A DNA stretch of 64,000 nucleotides, taken from positions 1 to 64,000 of the forward strand of contig CAJXSD010000007.1 in the NCBI GenBank assembly GCA_913060475.1, given 5' to 3'. Of this stretch, positions 56,658 through 64,000 are shown piece after piece (the first letter of the stretch is position 1; each line of letters begins with the position of its first letter). The notes beneath the pieces were generated by a model. It saw only the letters and a program-made list of their open reading frames with translations. It searched no databases and was not told where the DNA came from. This stretch comes from an uncultured Paracoccaceae bacterium (GTDB lineage: Bacteria > Pseudomonadota > Alphaproteobacteria > Rhodobacterales > Rhodobacteraceae). The position numbers and the translations under genes are program-made.

Positions 56658-57428
56658 ATGCCCTTTGAAAAAGTCAGCGCAGAAAAATTGTCCCAAGCGG
56701 TCACCCACCAGATCGAAGAATTGATCCTGCGCGGCATCCTGCGTCCGGGCGAACGCCTGCCCGCCGAACGCGAATTGTCCGAACGCCTGGGCGTCTCGCG
56801 CCCCAGTCTGCGCGAAGCCATCGCAGAGCTCCAGGAAAAAGGCCTGCTCACCTCCAAGGCGGGTGCAGGCATCTATGTTGCGGATGTCTTGGGCAATGCG
56901 TTTTCCCCTGCTTTGGTGCGGCTCTTTTCCTCGCACAGCGAGGCTGTGTTTGACTACGTCTCGTTTCGCCGCGATATGGAGGGGCTGGCCGCCGAACGCG
57001 CCGCCAAGTTTGCGTCAGACACAGATCTGAAAGTGATCCAAACGATATTCGAGAAAATGGAAATCGCCCATAAACGCCGCGATCCCTCGGACGAAGCCCG
57101 CCTGGATGCCGACTTCCACCTCTCGATTATCGAAGCCAGTCATAATGTCATCATGCTCCATATGATGCGGTCCATGTATGAACTGCTGCGCGAAGGCGTC
57201 TTTTACAACCGGCAAATGATGTTCAAACAACGCGCCACCCGCGATGGCCTACTGGACCAACACCGCGCGATCAATACAGCCATTCAGGCCCGCGACCCCG
57301 CCGCCGCGCGCGCGGCAGTGGAATACCACCTCAGCTATGTCGAACAAACCCTGGGCGACCTGCAAATCGCGGAGCGCAACGAACGTATTGCACAACAACG
57401 CTACCAACACGAAATCGAACGCAAATAA
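56658..57428 (+). CDS. FadR/GntR family transcriptional regulator (FCD domain)
   Basis: 256-residue regulator. The winged helix-turn-helix at the N-terminus is typical (ILRGILRPGERLPAERELSE, then RLGVSRPSLREAIAELQEKG), followed by an all-helical FCD ligand domain whose DADFHLSIIEASHNVIM segment includes the Asp/His metal-site pattern. PdhR/LldR-like proteins share this form. Effector and targets are unknown; the neighbours (GNAT, DUF1523) do not suggest a pathway. A palindromic operator overlaps its own promoter. The stop touches the convergent DUF1523 gene without a gap. Confidence 0.9.
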   Translation: MPFEKVSAEKLSQAVTHQIEELILRGILRPGERLPAERELSERLGVSRPSLREAIAELQEKGLLTSKAGAGIYVADVLGNAFSPALVRLFSSHSEAVFDYVSFRRDMEGLAAERAAKFASDTDLKVIQTIFEKMEIAHKRRDPSDEARLDADFHLSIIEASHNVIMLHMMRSMYELLREGVFYNRQMMFKQRATRDGLLDQHRAINTAIQARDPAAARAAVEYHLSYVEQTLGDLQIAERNERIAQQRYQHEIERK

Positions 57429-58031
57429 TTATCGCCCGCGGATCCAATCCCAACGATCTGCAAACCAATCGCCCACACGTTCCGTTACGGGATCAATCCG
57501 GCGCGTGCGAAACCGCACCCAACGCACCCAAACGGCCCAAAACACCGCGGCGAATAAAACCAATATTACGATATTAAACCAGGGCGTTACGGTCACATCG
57601 GGCCCTGATACCGCCCGCACAGACACGGCATTCGGGTAAATCGAAAAAAACTCATTGCGCCAGCCGTAATGTGTCACCATCGCCCACTGCGCGGTCTCTG
57701 CCCCTTTTTTACTCACCAAATCCGATGCCTCGGCCTGCAAATTCGCCGTGTCAAACTTGAAATAGGGTGGCCAACCCCAACCCGTATCCTCATTTCGATA
57801 AATCATCGGGCTGTCATCCGGCTCAAAGGCTTGAATAAAAAACACATCCCTATTCGCAGTGCCCGCCTCGGCCCCTGCATCCGCTGCAGCCCAAAACCAG
57901 CGATTTGATCCAAAATCCACACGCTTTTCATAGGTGTCTGTAATCCGCACAACATCATGCTGCGGCAATGTGTAATGCAAAAACCCACCAACCAGTGTCA
58001 GCAAAACCAAACGAATGATCCAACGAAACAT
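57429..58031 (-). CDS. DUF1523 family membrane protein
   Basis: 200-residue protein with one N-terminal membrane segment (MFRWIIRLVLLTLVGGFLHY), a periplasmic middle domain with NRDVFFIQAF, IYRNEDTGWGWPPYFKFD and HYGWRNEFFSIYPNA, and a second membrane segment (about residues 150-170) before a basic cytoplasmic tail. This is the DUF1523 layout; function unknown. I start at the ATG at 58031 and not the 12-base longer frame. It is separated from the RluA-type gene by 136 bases containing a strong terminator. Confidence 0.88.
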   Translation of the reverse strand: MFRWIIRLVLLTLVGGFLHYTLPQHDVVRITDTYEKRVDFGSNRWFWAAADAGAEAGTANRDVFFIQAFEPDDSPMIYRNEDTGWGWPPYFKFDTANLQAEASDLVSKKGAETAQWAMVTHYGWRNEFFSIYPNAVSVRAVSGPDVTVTPWFNIVILVLFAAVFWAVWVRWVRFRTRRIDPVTERVGDWFADRWDWIRGR

Positions 58032-58108
58032 ACATCCCCCCAAGGGCTCAAAATCCTACACCAGATATAGGCACTCCCCCATCAAAACAAAAGCCCTTTC
58101 AGTTTTGC

Positions 58109-58168
58109 AAAAATACTCCGGGGGGAATTGGCCGCAGGCCAAGGGGGGCAGCGCCCCCAATTTCCCCC
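58109..58168 (-). terminator. Nested three-way-junction terminator element after the pseudouridine synthase gene
   Basis: An outer stem GGGGGGAATT / AATTTCCCCC (58120-58129 with 58159-58168, one wobble pair) encloses two hairpins, GGCC-GCA-GGCC (58130-58140) and GGGGGC-AGC-GCCCCC (58144-58158). On the minus strand it is followed by CCGGAGTATTTTT (T-run 58113-58109). It begins at the stop codon of the pseudouridine synthase. The pattern recurs in roseobacter intergenic regions as far as I know. Confidence 0.7.
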
Positions 58169-58815
58169 TAAAACGGTGCCTTCGACCGAAACTTTATCCC
58201 CCGCCCGGTCTCGGGGTGATTAACACGCAGCTCCTCAGAATGCAGCATCATGCGCGGATATCGGTCATAGGTCTCGGGCGCATAAATCGGATCGCCCAAA
58301 ATCGGATGCCCCAGCGCCAAACAATGCACACGCAGTTGGTGCGAACGGCCGGTCTTGGGCTCTAACCGCAGCCGACTTTCACCGCCCCCGACCTTGGTGC
58401 GCGTCCACAGGGTCAGTGCAGGTTTTCCCGTGTCATGACAAACCATCTGGCGGGGGCGATTGGGCCAATCGACAATCAACGGCAAATCCACTTCGCCGGA
58501 CGCATCAGACACCTCGCCCGCCACACGCGCGACATAGGTTTTTTTGGTGCGCCGCTGTTCGAACTGCATAGATAAATCGCGCTGTGCGTGGGGGCTCAGC
58601 GCAAATATCATCACGCCAGATGTATCGCGATCCAACCGATGTACCAACAGGGCATGGGGAAATGCGACCTGCAAACGCGTGATCAAACAATCCGCCAACT
58701 CTGGCCCGCGTCCCGGGACGGACAACAGACCCGCGGGTTTGTCAACGACCACGATATGCGCGTCTTCGTGCAAAATGACCAAGGGGTCCATGGGGGGATC
58801 ATAGGGTGTAATCAT
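58168..58815 (-). CDS. RluA family pseudouridine synthase
   Basis: Isomerises specific uridines of rRNA or tRNA. The 215 residues include VVDKPAGLLSVPGRG and the catalytic motif HRLDRDTSG with Asp62, followed by FEQRRTKKTYVARV. The protein lacks an S4 domain and is short, as in RluA/RluC-like single-domain members (about 220 residues), so the modified position cannot be fixed. A single-gene unit, divergent from the XRE-cupin regulator. Confidence 0.9.
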   Translation of the reverse strand: MITPYDPPMDPLVILHEDAHIVVVDKPAGLLSVPGRGPELADCLITRLQVAFPHALLVHRLDRDTSGVMIFALSPHAQRDLSMQFEQRRTKKTYVARVAGEVSDASGEVDLPLIVDWPNRPRQMVCHDTGKPALTLWTRTKVGGGESRLRLEPKTGRSHQLRVHCLALGHPILGDPIYAPETYDRYPRMMLHSEELRVNHPETGRGIKFRSKAPF

Positions 58816-58874
58816 GCCCCTGCATTTACATCGTCGTCACCGCATTCACAACGACAAATCCAGCGGCCCACCTC

Positions 58875-58901
58875 CGTGAAATTTCTCTTGATTTTTTCAC
58901 G
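58875..58901. promoter_or_regulatory. Inverted repeat upstream of the XRE-cupin regulator
   Basis: CGTGAAA (58875-58881) and TTTCACG (58895-58901) are inverted repeats 13 bases apart; a further GTGAAAA lies at 58914-58920. The TTGATT at 58889-58894 lies between the arms and could be part of a promoter. A likely operator for the regulator at 58954 or the whole cluster. Confidence 0.4.
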
Positions 58902-58953
58902 AAATACTGCACTGTGAAAAAAATGCCCCTTTTTTCATGCCCGAGTCTTCTAC

Positions 58954-59523
58954 ATGCGTGACACGACACCCCATCACCAAACCCTAGGCGCAGACATCCG
59001 CGCCCTGCGCCGCAGTCGGGGTTTGACGCTGGACCAACTGGCCAGGCAGCTGAATAAGTCCGTCGGCTGGATGAGTCAGGTCGAACGCGACCTGTCGGAT
59101 CCAACCGTTGCGGATCTGCGGTCCTTGGCGCGGGTGTTCGACATTCCGCTGTCCATGCTTTCTACAAAAAATGCGGCCCAGGAACACGAACAGGGGTTCG
59201 TCGTTCGCAAAAACAACCGCCGCCCCATCGGTCGCCATATTCAGGGCCTGACAGAAGAGCTGCTATCCCCCGACCTGACCGACGAATTCGAGGTTGTCCA
59301 TTCCCATTTCGCCCCGCACAGCCGCATTAAATCGCCCGTTTCTCGCCCCACCCAAGAGGTGGGTTATCTGGTGTCAGGCCAGCTGCATCTGACCATCGCA
59401 GGTCAGGAATTCATTATCAACCAAGGCGACAGTTTCCGCATCCGCGGCGAAGAATTCGCATGGGCCAACCCCTATAACACCCCAGCAATTGCGATTTGGG
59501 TCATCGCGCCGCCGGTGTATTGA
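58954..59523 (+). CDS. XRE family regulator with C-terminal cupin domain
   Basis: 189-residue repressor. The N-terminal Cro/C1 helix-turn-helix spans LGADIRALRRSRGLTLDQLA and SVGWMSQVERDLSDPTVADL; the C-terminal cupin (about 105-185) has FAPHSRIKSPVSRPTQEVGY and INQGDSFRI, probably a small-molecule sensor. Such regulators usually control amine, amino-acid or sarcosine metabolism nearby. The start follows a short leader with no clear ribosome site. Its stop overlaps the ATG of the first LysE gene (TGATG), so it heads the catabolic unit. Confidence 0.9.
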   Translation: MRDTTPHHQTLGADIRALRRSRGLTLDQLARQLNKSVGWMSQVERDLSDPTVADLRSLARVFDIPLSMLSTKNAAQEHEQGFVVRKNNRRPIGRHIQGLTEELLSPDLTDEFEVVHSHFAPHSRIKSPVSRPTQEVGYLVSGQLHLTIAGQEFIINQGDSFRIRGEEFAWANPYNTPAIAIWVIAPPVY

Positions 59524-60128
59524 TGACCCTGTCGGCCTGGATCATATTTGCCAGTTTTTGGGCGGTTTTTGTCACCACACCCGGCCCAAACGCGGTCAAT
59601 TGCGTGAATGTTGCCATGACATACGGGTTCAATACATCGCTGATTTGTGTTGGTGCCATCCTGACCCAAGCATCGCTGTTTTTGACGCTATCAGCCTTTG
59701 GCGTAACGGCGATCATGACAGCCTCGGCATCCGTATTTTTGGCGTTCAAATGGGGGGGCGCTGCCTTTTTGGTTGCCTTGGGGGTGCGCGGTTGGATCAA
59801 TGCAACACGCCCGATCAAAACGCACACACCCAGTCGCAAAACGATATACAGCCGCGCCTTGGCCATTGCGACGATCAACCCCAAATCGGTCGCAGGATAT
59901 TTCGCAGCCTTTACGCAATTTGTGCAACCCGATCGCCCCATTGGGCAACAAATGTGGGTGATTGTTCCAACTGCACTGACGCTGACCACACTTAGCTATG
60001 CGGGATACTGCGCGATTGGCGCGGCGCTGGGGCGCGCGGCATTGGGGGCGATTTTGCATGTCTGGGTGCGGCGGGGATTGGCGCTGTGCTTTGTCATTTA
60101 TGGCATTTTATTGGGGGCCTTTGCATGA
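59523..60128 (+). CDS. LysE family translocator (first copy)
   Basis: Inner-membrane exporter of 201 residues with about six hydrophobic segments. LysE/RhtB hallmarks are TTPGPNAVNCVNVAMTYG in the first loop (P-G-P-N), LTLSAFGVTAI and AIATINPKSVAGYFAAF. It exports amino acids or related amines; the substrate is unknown. It overlaps the regulator by one base and the second LysE gene by 4 bases (ATGA). Confidence 0.88.
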   Translation: MTLSAWIIFASFWAVFVTTPGPNAVNCVNVAMTYGFNTSLICVGAILTQASLFLTLSAFGVTAIMTASASVFLAFKWGGAAFLVALGVRGWINATRPIKTHTPSRKTIYSRALAIATINPKSVAGYFAAFTQFVQPDRPIGQQMWVIVPTALTLTTLSYAGYCAIGAALGRAALGAILHVWVRRGLALCFVIYGILLGAFA

Positions 60129-60754
60129 TCGACCTGATTTTGACGCTGGTTCCTATGTCTGTTTTGCTCAGCTTTCTGTTGGCGGGGGTGGTGTTAAACC
60201 TGACGCCCGGATCGGACGTGATGTTCACCATTGCCAGCGGGATCAAGGGCGGCATTCCCGCAGGTGTCGCCGCCGCAACGGGCGTGGCCTTGGGCAGTTT
60301 TGTCCATGTCACGCTGACCACATTCGGGTTGGCGGCCCTGTTGGCCACCCTGCCGTGGGTGTTCCAAGCCATTAAGTGGGGCGGTGTGCTATATCTGTTG
60401 CTATTGGCCTATCAGGCATGGACCGCAACTGCGATCACAGACACCGCAAACACAGGGCGGGCATCCTATTCGCGCGCATTAAAACAAGGATGCATCACGA
60501 ATGTCACCAACCCCAAGGTTGCGCTGTTTATTTTGGCGTTTCTGCCGCAGTTTGCCGATGAAACACGCGGACCGATCTGGGTTCAGATGTTGATTTTGGG
60601 CGTGATCTTTACGCTATCGGGATGGGTGATCACATCCCTCTATGGAATATTTGCGGGATATCTGGGGTATAAATTGCGCCAGTATTTCACAATTTTGAAC
60701 AAACTATCAGCAATCATTTTGGGCGGCCTAGCACTGCGTCTGGCCGCAACATAA
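60125..60754 (+). CDS. LysE family translocator (second copy)
   Basis: Second exporter of the same family, 209 residues, about six membrane segments, with LTPGSDVMFTIASGIKGG replacing the first-copy loop and GCITNVTNPKVALFILAFLPQF in the later conserved loop. The two copies are divergent paralogs rather than recent duplicates. They may act together as a heteromer or with different substrates. The next gene follows after 13 bases with a strong AGGGAGGAAAAG ribosome site. Confidence 0.88.
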   Translation: MIDLILTLVPMSVLLSFLLAGVVLNLTPGSDVMFTIASGIKGGIPAGVAAATGVALGSFVHVTLTTFGLAALLATLPWVFQAIKWGGVLYLLLLAYQAWTATAITDTANTGRASYSRALKQGCITNVTNPKVALFILAFLPQFADETRGPIWVQMLILGVIFTLSGWVITSLYGIFAGYLGYKLRQYFTILNKLSAIILGGLALRLAAT

Positions 60755-60767
60755 GGGAGGAAAAGAA

Positions 60768-63218
60768 ATGTCTGATTTTCCAACACGCGCACGCGTTGTT
60801 ATCATTGGCGGTGGCGCTGTCGGCACCTCTGGGCTCTATCACTTGGCCAAGGCCGGCTGGACCGATTGTGTTCTATTGGAAAAGAACGAATTGACTGCGG
60901 GGTCTACGTGGCACGCAGCCGGCAACGTTCCGACCTTTTCCACCAGCTGGTCAATCATGAACATGCAGCGCTATTCAACCGAGCTTTATGCGCGCTTGGG
61001 CGAAGAGGTGGATTACCCCATGAACTATCACCAAACGGGATCCATCCGCATCGCGCATTCAAAAGAGCGCATGCAGGAATTCCAACGGGCCTGCGCCATG
61101 GGACGCTATCAGGGGATTGATATGAAAATCATGACCCCAGAAGAGGCCAAGGAAAAATATCCGTTCTTGGAAACCCATGACATGGCTGGCGCGCTTTGGG
61201 ATCCAACCGATGGTGATATCGACCCTGCACAGCTGACCCAAGCCTTGGCAAAAGGCGCGCGGGACATGGGCGCAAAGATCATTCGGTTCTGTCCTGTCAC
61301 AGGCGTGACCCAAAACGACGATGACACTTGGATCGTTCACAGCGAAAAGGGTGATATCCACTGTGACTATGTGGTGAATGCTGCGGGCTATTACGCACAA
61401 CAGGTTGGCGAATGGTTCAAGCCCTACGGCGGGCGCACTGTTCCGATGATGGTGATGGAGCACCAATATGTTCTGACCTCACAGGTCCCTGAAATTGAGG
61501 CATGGTCAAAGGAACACGGTGGCAAGCTTCCGTTGGTGCGCGATGTTGATGTGTCCTATTACCTGCGCCAAGAAAAACATGGGTTCAACATTGGACCTTA
61601 TGAGCCAAACTGCAAGGCGCATTGGGAAAAGACAGACGACCCCGTGCCTGATGATTTCTCATTCCAATTGTACCAAGATGATTTGGACCGGATCGAAGAT
61701 ATCGTCGCCGACGCGATGGAGCGTGTCCCCTTGGCAGGCGAAGCAGGGATTGAGCGGATCATCAACGGCCCCATCCCCTATGCGCCCGATGGGTTGCCTT
61801 TGATCGGACCAATGCCGGGGGTCAAGAACGCCTTTGAGGCCTGTGTGTTTACATTCGGCATCGCCCAAGGCGGCGGTGCGGGCAAAGTCTTGGCCGAGTG
61901 GATCACCCAAGGGCACACCGAATGGGATATGTGGTCTTGTGACCCACGGCGGTACACCGACTATACCGATCATGACTATTGTGTCGCCAAGGGCATGGAG
62001 GTCTATGGCAATGAATACGCCATGCATTTCCCTTGGCATGAATGGCCTGCTGCGCGCGATAAAAAGCTATCCCCTGCTCATGATCAGGTCATCGCCAAGG
62101 GCGGACAAATGGGCGCCTATAACGGTTGGGAACGTGCCAATTGGTTTGCTCACGACGGCGATGATACCTCCGAGGAAGCCACACATACATTTGAGCGCTC
62201 TGGCCCGTGGGAACAGCGCATTCGCGAGGAATGCGAAGCCGTGCGGGACGCGGTCGGGGTTTTGGACCTTCCCGGCTTTAGCCGCTTTAACGTATCGGGG
62301 GACGGCGCCGCCGAATGGTTGCGCGGGTTGATTACAGGTGGCTTGCCAAAAGTGGGCCGCATGAACCTTGCCTATTTTGCGGATAAACGCGGCCGCATTC
62401 TGACGGAAATGTCCGTCATGCGCCACAGCGACGATCACTTTACCCTGATCACGGCGGCAACGGCGCAATGGCATGACTTTGAACTTTTGAAAAACGCGCT
62501 TGTGGAGGGCATTACCCTCACCGATCACACGACCGAATTCGGGACGTTGATCGTCTCAGGCCCCAAGGCGCGCGACCTCTTTGAAACCTTGGGCACCGAG
62601 GCTGATTTGCATGCGCCTTGGCTGTCGCATCAACCGGCCAAAGTCGCGGGCATTGACTGTGCCCTCGCCCGCGTCAGCTTTGCCGGTGAATTAGGATGGG
62701 AAATCCACGCGCATAATGACAACATCGCCGCGCTCTATACGGCTGTGACGGACGCAGGTGCAAAACCATTTGGCATGTGGGCGCTGAACGCGCTGCGCAT
62801 CGAAAAAGGCTATCGCGCGTGGAAGGGGGATTTGTCCACGGATTACACCCTGTTCGAGGGCGGATTGGATCGTTTTGTCAAACTGGACAAGCCACAAGAC
62901 TTTACCGGCAAAGCGGCCCTACAGGCCGAAAAACAGCAAGGCAGCAAGAAACGCTTTGTCACCTTGGTGGTGGATGCGGGTAATGCGGATGCGCCTTATA
63001 TGTCCACGCTGTGGCATGATGGCGAAATCGTTGGCGAAACCACCTCAGGCGCATGGGGCTATCGCGTGAATGCGTCTATCGCGCTTGGCATGATCCGCGC
63101 GGATCTGGCGGTCGCAGGAACCGAGATTGAAGTCGAGATTTATGGCGAACGTTGCCGCGCCGTGGTGCAAGAGGACCGCCCCCTATGGGATCCTGAAAAC
63201 GAAAGGCTACGCGCATGA
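60768..63218 (+). CDS. FAD-dependent dimethylglycine/sarcosine dehydrogenase-type oxidoreductase fused to a GcvT (aminomethyltransferase) domain
   Basis: 816-residue fusion. The N-terminal FAD-dependent oxidoreductase domain (about 1-400) starts VVIIGGGAVGTSGLYHLA and has TWHAAGNV, where His49 corresponds to the histidine that covalently binds FAD in dimethylglycine and sarcosine dehydrogenases. The C-terminal aminomethyltransferase domain (about 450-810) has LDLPGFSRFNVSGDGAAEWL, SFAGELGWEIHAHND and ALRIEKGYRAWKGD. It demethylates a methylated glycine, handing the carbon to tetrahydrofolate. Substrate (dimethylglycine, sarcosine, or a roseobacter osmolyte such as a betaine) is not fixed. GAG and AAG codons appear more often here than in many other genes of the window. 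Confidence 0.9.
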   Translation: MSDFPTRARVVIIGGGAVGTSGLYHLAKAGWTDCVLLEKNELTAGSTWHAAGNVPTFSTSWSIMNMQRYSTELYARLGEEVDYPMNYHQTGSIRIAHSKERMQEFQRACAMGRYQGIDMKIMTPEEAKEKYPFLETHDMAGALWDPTDGDIDPAQLTQALAKGARDMGAKIIRFCPVTGVTQNDDDTWIVHSEKGDIHCDYVVNAAGYYAQQVGEWFKPYGGRTVPMMVMEHQYVLTSQVPEIEAWSKEHGGKLPLVRDVDVSYYLRQEKHGFNIGPYEPNCKAHWEKTDDPVPDDFSFQLYQDDLDRIEDIVADAMERVPLAGEAGIERIINGPIPYAPDGLPLIGPMPGVKNAFEACVFTFGIAQGGGAGKVLAEWITQGHTEWDMWSCDPRRYTDYTDHDYCVAKGMEVYGNEYAMHFPWHEWPAARDKKLSPAHDQVIAKGGQMGAYNGWERANWFAHDGDDTSEEATHTFERSGPWEQRIREECEAVRDAVGVLDLPGFSRFNVSGDGAAEWLRGLITGGLPKVGRMNLAYFADKRGRILTEMSVMRHSDDHFTLITAATAQWHDFELLKNALVEGITLTDHTTEFGTLIVSGPKARDLFETLGTEADLHAPWLSHQPAKVAGIDCALARVSFAGELGWEIHAHNDNIAALYTAVTDAGAKPFGMWALNALRIEKGYRAWKGDLSTDYTLFEGGLDRFVKLDKPQDFTGKAALQAEKQQGSKKRFVTLVVDAGNADAPYMSTLWHDGEIVGETTSGAWGYRVNASIALGMIRADLAVAGTEIEVEIYGERCRAVVQEDRPLWDPENERLRA

Positions 63219-64000
63219 TTACGATCCTAGACGGTGGAATGGGGCAGGAATTGGTGGCCCGTTCCACCCAACCGCCGAGCGAAATGTGGTCGGCCAAGGT
63301 TCTTATGAATGAGGCCGACTTGGTAACGCAGGTCCATGCGGATTACATCCGCGCAGGGGCCGATGTGATTACCATCAACGCCTATGCTGCAACGCCCGAG
63401 CGTTTGAAACAATATGGCCATGGCGATAAATTTTCCACGTTGCAACAGGCTGCGATCGATTGCGCGACCAAAGCCCGCGACCAACTTGGCCGCGACGTGA
63501 AAATCACTGGATGCCTGCCTCCCTTGTTTTCAAGCTATAACCCCGATCTCAACACTGACTATGACGTCGCTTTGGGCATTTATTCCCAAATCGCGGATGC
63601 ACAAACCGCGGGCGTCGATGTTTTGTTGGCCGAAACACTGGGATCATTGCTAGAGGTTCGCGCAGCGGCAACCGCCCTAACAGGACGCGGCAAACCGGTC
63701 TGGATCAGCATGTCTTTGTCCGAGGATACCTCGACCCCTGCCTTGCGATCAGGCGAGCCGTTACAAGACGCGCTTGCGATCCTTTCCGATCACAAGGTCG
63801 ATGCAATTTTGCTTAACTGTTCTTTGCCCGAAACGATCAGCGTGGCAATGCCCACATTGGCACAGGTCAAGACACCCTTTGGCGCCTATGCCAACGGATT
63901 TACCGCCATCAAGAAATTGGAAATGGGCGATATCGTTGCCGAGAAATTCAGCAAGCGCAGCGACCTGACCCCACAAGGCTATGCCAATTTCGCCCAAGAC
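63215..64000 (+). CDS. Homocysteine S-methyltransferase family protein (3' partial)
   Basis: Betaine- or S-methylmethionine-homocysteine methyltransferase-type TIM barrel; the first 262 residues are visible and run off the window. It begins ITILDGGMGQEL, has NAYAATPERL and the zinc-ligand cysteine in LLNCSLPE (Cys202); the second cysteine pair (GGCC) would lie beyond the end. It overlaps the dehydrogenase gene by 4 bases (ATGA). Next to a dimethylglycine/sarcosine-type dehydrogenase, use of glycine betaine or a related methyl donor to make methionine is likely. Confidence 0.87.
   Translation, partial: MITILDGGMGQELVARSTQPPSEMWSAKVLMNEADLVTQVHADYIRAGADVITINAYAATPERLKQYGHGDKFSTLQQAAIDCATKARDQLGRDVKITGCLPPLFSSYNPDLNTDYDVALGIYSQIADAQTAGVDVLLAETLGSLLEVRAAATALTGRGKPVWISMSLSEDTSTPALRSGEPLQDALAILSDHKVDAILLNCSLPETISVAMPTLAQVKTPFGAYANGFTAIKKLEMGDIVAEKFSKRSDLTPQGYANFAQD

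Noticed and set aside
60755-60767. Glycine riboswitch before the dehydrogenase-GcvT gene
   Set aside because: The gap is only 13 bases, with just a ribosome-binding site.
60768-63218. Horizontal transfer of the dehydrogenase-GcvT gene based on codon use
   Set aside because: GAG/AAG use is a little higher, but smc and other core genes also use GAG often, so the impression is not enough without a proper codon-usage calculation.

Overview
The window looks like chromosomal core sequence of a marine-type alphaproteobacterium, most probably Rhodobacterales (roseobacter group), with moderate GC. This is inferred from the gene content (GSH-dependent formaldehyde pathway, MbfA iron exporter, DUF1523, DUF3035, DUF1674 and DUF6478-like proteins, paired M16 peptidases, duplicated peptide deformylase genes) and from alphaproteobacterial control sites: a GTTC-N7-GTTC LexA box, a TTAA-N7-TTAA CtrA box and an Irr-type iron control element. 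I see no rRNA, tRNA, CRISPR array, insertion sequence or prophage. Genes are very tightly packed.

Layout. 1-2.6 kb: the ABC ATPase (5' end cut off by the window) and membrane-fusion protein of a type I secretion system. 2.7-12.3 kb: RidA, a phosphodiesterase, a FemAB-like acyltransferase, pterin dehydratase, peroxiredoxin, a ferredoxin-reductase-like flavoprotein, RsmD, Map, SfsA, a CinA N-domain protein, GNAT, an AhpD-like protein and an OmpA-domain protein. 12.3-19.5 kb: FadH, a DUF6478-like protein, a lipoprotein, AccD-FolC, a candidate small RNA with its own promoter and terminator, and ZapE. 19.6-28.9 kb: MFS transporter, hydrolase, ornithine cyclodeaminase family protein, HAD phosphatase, soluble transhydrogenase, S-formylglutathione hydrolase, AEC transporter, MbfA with an Irr-type operator, divergent TetR regulator, GNAT. 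28.9-33 kb: glutathione-dependent formaldehyde/GSNO dehydrogenase, cytochrome c-prime, hybrid histidine kinase. 33-37.3 kb: orphan SOS-controlled ImuB, GAPDH, methyltransferase, ureidoglycine aminohydrolase.

37.4-45.8 kb is one long minus-strand block: rsmB, heparinase II/III-like gene, purH, lspA, DUF3035 lipoprotein, active M16 peptidase, inactive M16 partner. 46-48 kb: DUF1674 and the def-def2-fmt operon, where the second deformylase lacks key residues. 48-52.5 kb: PatB-type C-S lyase, a small unknown protein, glutathionyl-hydroquinone reductase, a single-domain receiver and a MltB-type transglycosylase with a CtrA box between them. 52.5-58.8 kb: SMC, GNAT, FadR-type regulator with a likely autoregulatory operator, DUF1523, RluA-type pseudouridine synthase. 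58.9-64 kb: a catabolic block of XRE-cupin regulator, two LysE exporters, a dimethylglycine/sarcosine dehydrogenase-type flavoprotein and a homocysteine S-methyltransferase cut off by the window end, suggesting methylated-amine or glycine betaine breakdown with methyl transfer to homocysteine and to folate.

No clearly new multi-gene defence or mobile system is visible. The most interesting signals are regulatory: the candidate small RNA at 18.3 kb, the CtrA box at 51.2 kb, the LexA-controlled orphan imuB, the iron-responsive divergent promoter at 27.7 kb, and eight convergent gene pairs whose stop codons overlap or touch.
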